Shown here: positions 7,890 through 11,296 of the stretch, piece by piece
Layout of the letters: each line of letters begins with the position of its first letter
Numbering within the stretch: position 1 is the first letter of the stretch
NCBI GenBank assembly: GCA_947468985.1
Contig: CANINJ010000040.1
Coordinates: 1-11,296, forward strand
Source: Bacteroidota bacterium
Lineage (GTDB): Bacteria; Bacteroidota; Bacteroidia; Flavobacteriales; Flavobacteriaceae
Reading direction: 5' to 3'
Length of the DNA: 11,296 nt
Made by a program: the position numbers and the translations under genes
Notes under the pieces: model-generated
Seen by the model: only the letters and a program-made list of their open reading frames with translations
Database searches by the model: none
What the model was told of the DNA's origin: nothing

Positions 7890-7967
7890 TGTTGTGGTAA
7901 TGTATGGTTTGAATTTATAGATTGAATTGCATTTAGAATATACTGCAATTTCAATAATTCCACAACA
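7890..7967. repeat. Inverted repeat 3: long imperfect palindrome
   Basis: The right arm 7944-7967 is matched in three blocks by the left side: ATTGAATTGCA (7921-7931) pairs with TGCAATTTCAAT (7944-7955, one extra base), GAATT (7911-7915) with AATTC (7956-7960), and TGTTGTG (7890-7896) with CACAACA (7961-7967). The loop is 12 bases. All unpaired insertions are on the left side. This is unlikely to be pure chance, but its role is unknown. Confidence 0.58.
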
Positions 7968-8095
7968 ACTTTTAAAAATAGATGTATATTACATAAATGT
8001 ATTTAAAAATATGATAAAATCAAAAATATATTATCGTCAGTAAAACAGTTTTTCCAAATTAAATAAAAAAATAATACTTAATTTAACTACTAATT

Positions 8096-9400
8096 TTACA
8101 TATTATACAACCAACCATTCGGGTTAGAATATGTTGTATTCTGAGAAATGGTGAATTTTATTATTGTTTTCCCCGTGTCGCCATTGGTTCTAACTCTTCC
8201 AATGGATTGTTTTATAGAAACTTTATCTCCTTTGCTCACAGAAACGGAACTCAAATTTTGATACACCGTGAAAAAATCCCCGTGTTGAATCATTACGGCT
8301 TTATTTACAGGAGAAAAAACCATAATACTTGTGACTTCTCCACCAAAAACGGCTCTGGCCGTAGCGCCTTGATCGGTCGTGATTTCTACCCCACTATTGT
8401 GAACAATCAACATTTTATGAACAGGGTGAGGTTGGTCGCCATATCCTAAAGACACAAAACCTTTTTCAACTGGCCATGGTAATCTTCCTTTATTCGCTCT
8501 AAAATTATCAGCAATGATTTTCCCTTCGGCAGTTAAAACAATTTTTGATGATGATTCTATTGCTTTTGTTTCAGCTACTACAGCTTCCTTAGTTGGGATT
8601 TTGGTGTTGCTAGGCGATGCTTTTCTATTTGCATCTGCTGCTCTTCTATTGGCTTCGGCAGCTTTTCTGTTGGCTTCCGCAATTGCTTCCCGAATTAATC
8701 GTTCTATTTTTTGATCGATTGCTCTTGTTTCTTGTTGCTTTTTCTTGATTTCAGCAATAATTTTTTTCTTATCTTTTTTAATAGAATTTACTAAAATTTC
8801 TTGCTCTTGTTTCTCTTTTTGAAGTGTCAAACGTTCTTTTTCATTTTCTTCAATCAATTTCTGTTTCGCTGTTTTTTGAACAACTAATTTCCCATTAAAA
8901 ACCGTAAGTTCCTCCGATTTACCTTTTATTTCAACTCCTTGTGTTTTTCTATAGCTTGCATATTGCTTCATATACTGTGCTCTTTTATAAGCTTGCAAGA
9001 AATTTTCTGACGACAATAGAAACATCGCACGACTTTGCTCTGAACGACTTTTATAGGATTTTACAATCATTGCAGCATAATCTTCTTTAAGAATCTCCAA
9101 TTCTCTTTTGAGTCTGTTTATTTGTAACTGATTAATATACATATCATTACTAAGCAATTTGGTTTGCTTTTCGGTAGTATTAATTAATTTTTCTTTAAGT
9201 TTTATTTTACTTGCCTGAATTATAATTATGTTGGTTACTGATTTTTCCTTTTTCTTGGTTGCTTGCAGCAATTCTTCGTTTTCACGAATTTCTCTTTGGA
9301 TTTGAGCCTTACGTTCTTCCAATTTTTGCTGCTGATCTTCCTGACCCCAAATGGAGGAAGTCATACAGATAATTAATAAACTAAAGATAAATTTTGACAT
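8096..9400 (-). CDS. EnvC-type murein hydrolase activator with degenerate LytM domain (434 aa)
   Basis: Probable periplasmic activator of a peptidoglycan amidase at division. I start at the ATG at 9398-9400, which begins directly with a signal peptide (MSKFIFSLLI, ending SIWGQ); the in-frame start seven codons upstream is TTG. Residues 21-260 are Lys/Glu/Gln-rich coiled coil, ending in three 7-residue repeats (AEANRKA type, 241-261). After an Ala/Ser/Thr linker, a LytM/M23-like domain fills about 307-431 (PWPVEKG, GVEITT, GDFFTVYQNLSSV, GDKVSIKQSIG). The zinc ligands of active M23 peptidases seem lost: N335 and E339 stand where the HxxxD pair is expected, and I413 and K415 where HxH is expected. 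This is what EnvC/NlpD-type activators show, so it is unlikely to cut peptidoglycan itself. It follows the DUF4292 gene after 23 bases and is the last gene of that cluster. Confidence 0.92.
   Translation of the reverse strand: MSKFIFSLLIICMTSSIWGQEDQQQKLEERKAQIQREIRENEELLQATKKKEKSVTNIIIIQASKIKLKEKLINTTEKQTKLLSNDMYINQLQINRLKRELEILKEDYAAMIVKSYKSRSEQSRAMFLLSSENFLQAYKRAQYMKQYASYRKTQGVEIKGKSEELTVFNGKLVVQKTAKQKLIEENEKERLTLQKEKQEQEILVNSIKKDKKKIIAEIKKKQQETRAIDQKIERLIREAIAEANRKAAEANRRAADANRKASPSNTKIPTKEAVVAETKAIESSSKIVLTAEGKIIADNFRANKGRLPWPVEKGFVSLGYGDQPHPVHKMLIVHNSGVEITTDQGATARAVFGGEVTSIMVFSPVNKAVMIQHGDFFTVYQNLSSVSVSKGDKVSIKQSIGRVRTNGDTGKTIIKFTISQNTTYSNPNGWLYNM
8618..8680 (-). repeat. Three 21-bp tandem repeats in the coiled coil
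   Basis: Encodes residues 241-261 as AEANRKA, AEANRRA and ADANRKA: one heptad per unit at the end of the coiled coil, just before the linker to the LytM domain. The third bases differ between units, so selection seems to keep the protein pattern. Heptad gain or loss would change arm length without breaking the frame. Confidence 0.8.
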
Positions 9401-9423
9401 ATTGGAGCTATATTTATGCAAAT

Positions 9424-10194
9424 CTAATTAATAAAAACTCGTTCGTACGATTCTGGAACAGAATATGGAAAAGAAAGGTCTTCATTAAAAGAAACGGAAT
9501 TATAATTGATATTAATATTTGTTTTTCCAGAGTTTTGAATGGCTTCAATGGCGATGCGTAATGGCAAGAAAGCTTCCGAAGCTTCTTTGCGGTCCGGATA
9601 ACTCACTTGCAACTTGCGACCTTGTGCTATTTGTGAAATTTCTTGTTTTTTAACCAGAAAAGTATCACTTCCCAAGTAGAATGTCTTGTTAATTCCCGTG
9701 TTTGAACTGGCGGATAATTTATATAATTTATCTTCTAATATGGCATCGTATTTCCCAATTTTCAAATCATCAAATGATTCTCCTATTAACATATTTTGAA
9801 CTTTTTGAAAATCTAAATCGGTGCCCAACCATTGACTTAAAGCGGCATAATTTCCTTCAAAATAACTACCATTTATTTTCTCATAATACTGAACTTTGTT
9901 AGGCGTGATTAACGCTTTCGCCATTGTAATTCCAAGAAAACGGATGCTAATTAATATTTTTTCATCTTTCTTAACTTTAATTTCTGCCGTTACATTTTGC
10001 GATTGTTTCTCGTCTTTATAACTCGCACTCGATTTGATATATAAAGTAGAAAAACTCATTTTATCATTGTAATGCTTTTCTATTATTTTTTCAGATGTTA
10101 GCTCGTTATTTAAATTAGTTTCTGCAACCAAAACCTTTTTGGCAGTGCAAGAAAATAGAATGAAAATTGAAGCTAAGCCAATATATTTTTTCAT
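9424..10194 (-). CDS. DUF4292 family lipoprotein, LolB-like fold likely (256 aa)
   Basis: The ATG at 10192-10194 begins a lipoprotein signal (MKKYIGLASIFILFSC) with the lipid-bearing cysteine C16 followed by TAKK, so it is expected to be membrane-anchored. The body matches what I know of the DUF4292 family: a core at 69-146 with KKDEKILISIRFLG, MAKALITPNKVQYY, WLGTDLDF and VQNMLIGE, then KTFYLG, LQVSYPD, LPLRI and a C-terminal FPYSVPESY. This order of strands (a hydrophobic LG followed by a V-Y strand, then an LG/G pair) resembles LolA/LolB lipoprotein carriers. A role in lipoprotein insertion into the outer membrane is inference from that likeness; the exact function is not shown. The start codon overlaps the stop of the TPR gene (TAATG), which suggests translational coupling. 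Confidence 0.9.
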   Translation of the reverse strand: MKKYIGLASIFILFSCTAKKVLVAETNLNNELTSEKIIEKHYNDKMSFSTLYIKSSASYKDEKQSQNVTAEIKVKKDEKILISIRFLGITMAKALITPNKVQYYEKINGSYFEGNYAALSQWLGTDLDFQKVQNMLIGESFDDLKIGKYDAILEDKLYKLSASSNTGINKTFYLGSDTFLVKKQEISQIAQGRKLQVSYPDRKEASEAFLPLRIAIEAIQNSGKTNININYNSVSFNEDLSFPYSVPESYERVFIN

Positions 10195-11296
10195 TATTTT
10201 TTTTGTTTTAACGCATTTTCAGCTTTAGAGAAATAAAATTCTTTCTTCTTTAAATCACCTAATCCATTGTAGGATTCGCCTAATTGTATGTCGAAATTTA
10301 TTTCCAATTCTGTATTTTCAATTATAAAATCCAATCCCGTTTCAAGCATTTCTTTTGCTTTTTTGAACGCTCCTTTTTGATTTAATGCCAATCCTGAGTA
10401 ATAATAAAACTGCGGTTGTGTTGGATAAATTTGCAACAAGGCGTCCGTTTTCTTTTCTATAACGTCAAATTGACCTTTTTCAGTATAACATTCTAACAAA
10501 AGTAATGCCGTTTCTAAATCATCAGGATTTTTATTGGTTTGCATTTCATAGAATCGGATGGCTTTGTTCCAGTTTTTTTTATTATGATAGAATTTTCCTA
10601 ATTCTTTTGCAACCTGAACATCTTTATCGTTATTAAAATAAGAAACTGCTTTTTCTAAATCTCCATCAAATTGTGGCTTATCACTTATAAATAGTATGAA
10701 TTCATTCAGCATTCTATGCTTGATTTTGCTATCAATTTTTGGACTTGCCAAGACAAAATTCATTGCTTTTACCACATTTTCTCCTTCATTATTATTTAAA
10801 TATAATTTAAACAAACTCACTTGTGCCCAATCAGAATTTGGAATTGCAATTTCTAATTTCTTAGCAATTTCCTGCGCTTTATCTTCTTGGTTATTTTCAT
10901 TGTATAAAAAAATCAAGGAAACATAATTCGATTCTTCCTTTGAGTTTTTCTTGATTTGTTCCAATAAATTATTGCGTTCCGAACTCTGGTATTTTGGATC
11001 TTGAAGAATTTGAGCTTTATAATTTTCTCGTAATTCCAATTTTCCAACGGCATCGTTCAACTCATTTATCAAATCCAATGCTTTGTCAAATTGTTGCGTA
11101 TTCATATATAGTGACACCAATTCTTCTTTGTATTCTTTTTTGAATTCTACCAGTTTAATAACAATTAGAATTGCTTTTTCAAAATCTTTGGTTTCATAAC
11201 AAACATCGTACATTCCAACCCAAAACCATCTGTTTTTTGAATCTATTTTTGTAGCACTTTCAAAAGAATCATATGCTTTATTATATTCTTTTTGTG
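10194..11296 (-). CDS. Tetratricopeptide-repeat protein, 5' end cut by window edge
   Basis: The frame is open through the right edge. The ATG at 11213 is internal, because 27 further codons upstream (QKEYNKAYDSFESATKIDS onward) continue the same helical repeat pattern, so the true start is outside the window. The 366 visible residues are nearly all paired helices, with TPR consensus spacing clearest at 10320-10415 (YYYSGLALNQKGAFKKAKEML) and near 10545-10590 (GKFYHNKKNWNKAIRFYEM). No enzymatic motif is seen. TPR proteins bind other proteins; the partner here is unknown. The one-base overlap with the DUF4292 lipoprotein gene and the closeness of the EnvC-type gene suggest an envelope role, probably after export, but the signal sequence is not visible. 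Confidence 0.88.
   Translation of the reverse strand, partial: QKEYNKAYDSFESATKIDSKNRWFWVGMYDVCYETKDFEKAILIVIKLVEFKKEYKEELVSLYMNTQQFDKALDLINELNDAVGKLELRENYKAQILQDPKYQSSERNNLLEQIKKNSKEESNYVSLIFLYNENNQEDKAQEIAKKLEIAIPNSDWAQVSLFKLYLNNNEGENVVKAMNFVLASPKIDSKIKHRMLNEFILFISDKPQFDGDLEKAVSYFNNDKDVQVAKELGKFYHNKKNWNKAIRFYEMQTNKNPDDLETALLLLECYTEKGQFDVIEKKTDALLQIYPTQPQFYYYSGLALNQKGAFKKAKEMLETGLDFIIENTELEINFDIQLGESYNGLGDLKKKEFYFSKAENALKQKK

Larger units (their letters stand above)
7687..8095. other. 409-bp intergenic region with clustered palindromes
   Basis: No convincing gene is found here. It lies between the end of the EnvC-type gene and the start of the adhesin pair. It contains three imperfect inverted repeats (listed separately), a TATATTTG box next to the adhesin start, a second TATTTTTG octamer on the minus strand at 8021-8028 with no TTG at the right distance, and an AT-only palindrome (arms 8056-8062 and 8078-8084) just past the EnvC-type stop. 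That last one is too weak to call a terminator with confidence. Confidence 0.6.

Noticed and set aside
7827..7925. Plus-strand 32-residue reading frame with a CQKCC motif in the intergenic region
   Set aside because: It is very short, has only one cysteine pair, lacks a promoter or other coding support and overlaps palindromes; it is probably chance.
8056..8084. AT-only palindrome after the EnvC-type gene as a terminator
   Set aside because: The stem has only A-T pairs with a long loop and no clear U-run after it on the minus strand.

Overview
The window looks like chromosomal DNA of a Flavobacterium-like member of the Bacteroidota (Flavobacteriaceae). The DNA is strongly AT-rich. Two of the secreted proteins end in 'gliding-motility-associated' (type B) sorting domains of the type IX secretion system (T9SS). 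The best promoter has the TTG / TAnnTTTG form typical of the phylum, and gene starts lack clear Shine-Dalgarno sequences. Every gene I can support lies on the minus strand, so transcription runs from right to left.

Right part (11296 to 8096): a tight three-gene envelope cluster. A tetratricopeptide-repeat protein, cut by the right edge, overlaps by one base (TAATG) a DUF4292 lipoprotein. Twenty-three bases later comes an EnvC-type murein hydrolase activator with a long coiled coil and a degenerate LytM domain. These probably work in cell-envelope upkeep and division.

Middle (8095 to 7687): a gene-free stretch of about 410 bases. It holds three neighbouring imperfect palindromes and, next to the following gene, a promoter-like octamer. 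It separates the housekeeping cluster from the secreted-protein genes.

Left part (7686 to 1): secreted, repeat-rich surface proteins. A 718-residue and a 1539-residue protein are paralogues, 20 bases apart and probably co-transcribed. Both carry a SprB-like repeat, an Ig/PKD-like module, a jelly-roll-like lectin candidate domain, arrays of Ig/PKD-like repeats and a T9SS type B C-terminal domain. The two sorting domains belong to visibly different subgroups. After a 230-base gap with a well-formed promoter comes a third exported protein (CUB then fibronectin type III), cut by the left edge. The likely theme is cell-surface adhesion or glycan binding by proteins delivered through T9SS. I see no mobile element, CRISPR array, tRNA or rRNA. 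I do not claim a wholly new system; the most unusual items are the duplicated adhesin pair with swapped modules and the palindrome cluster.
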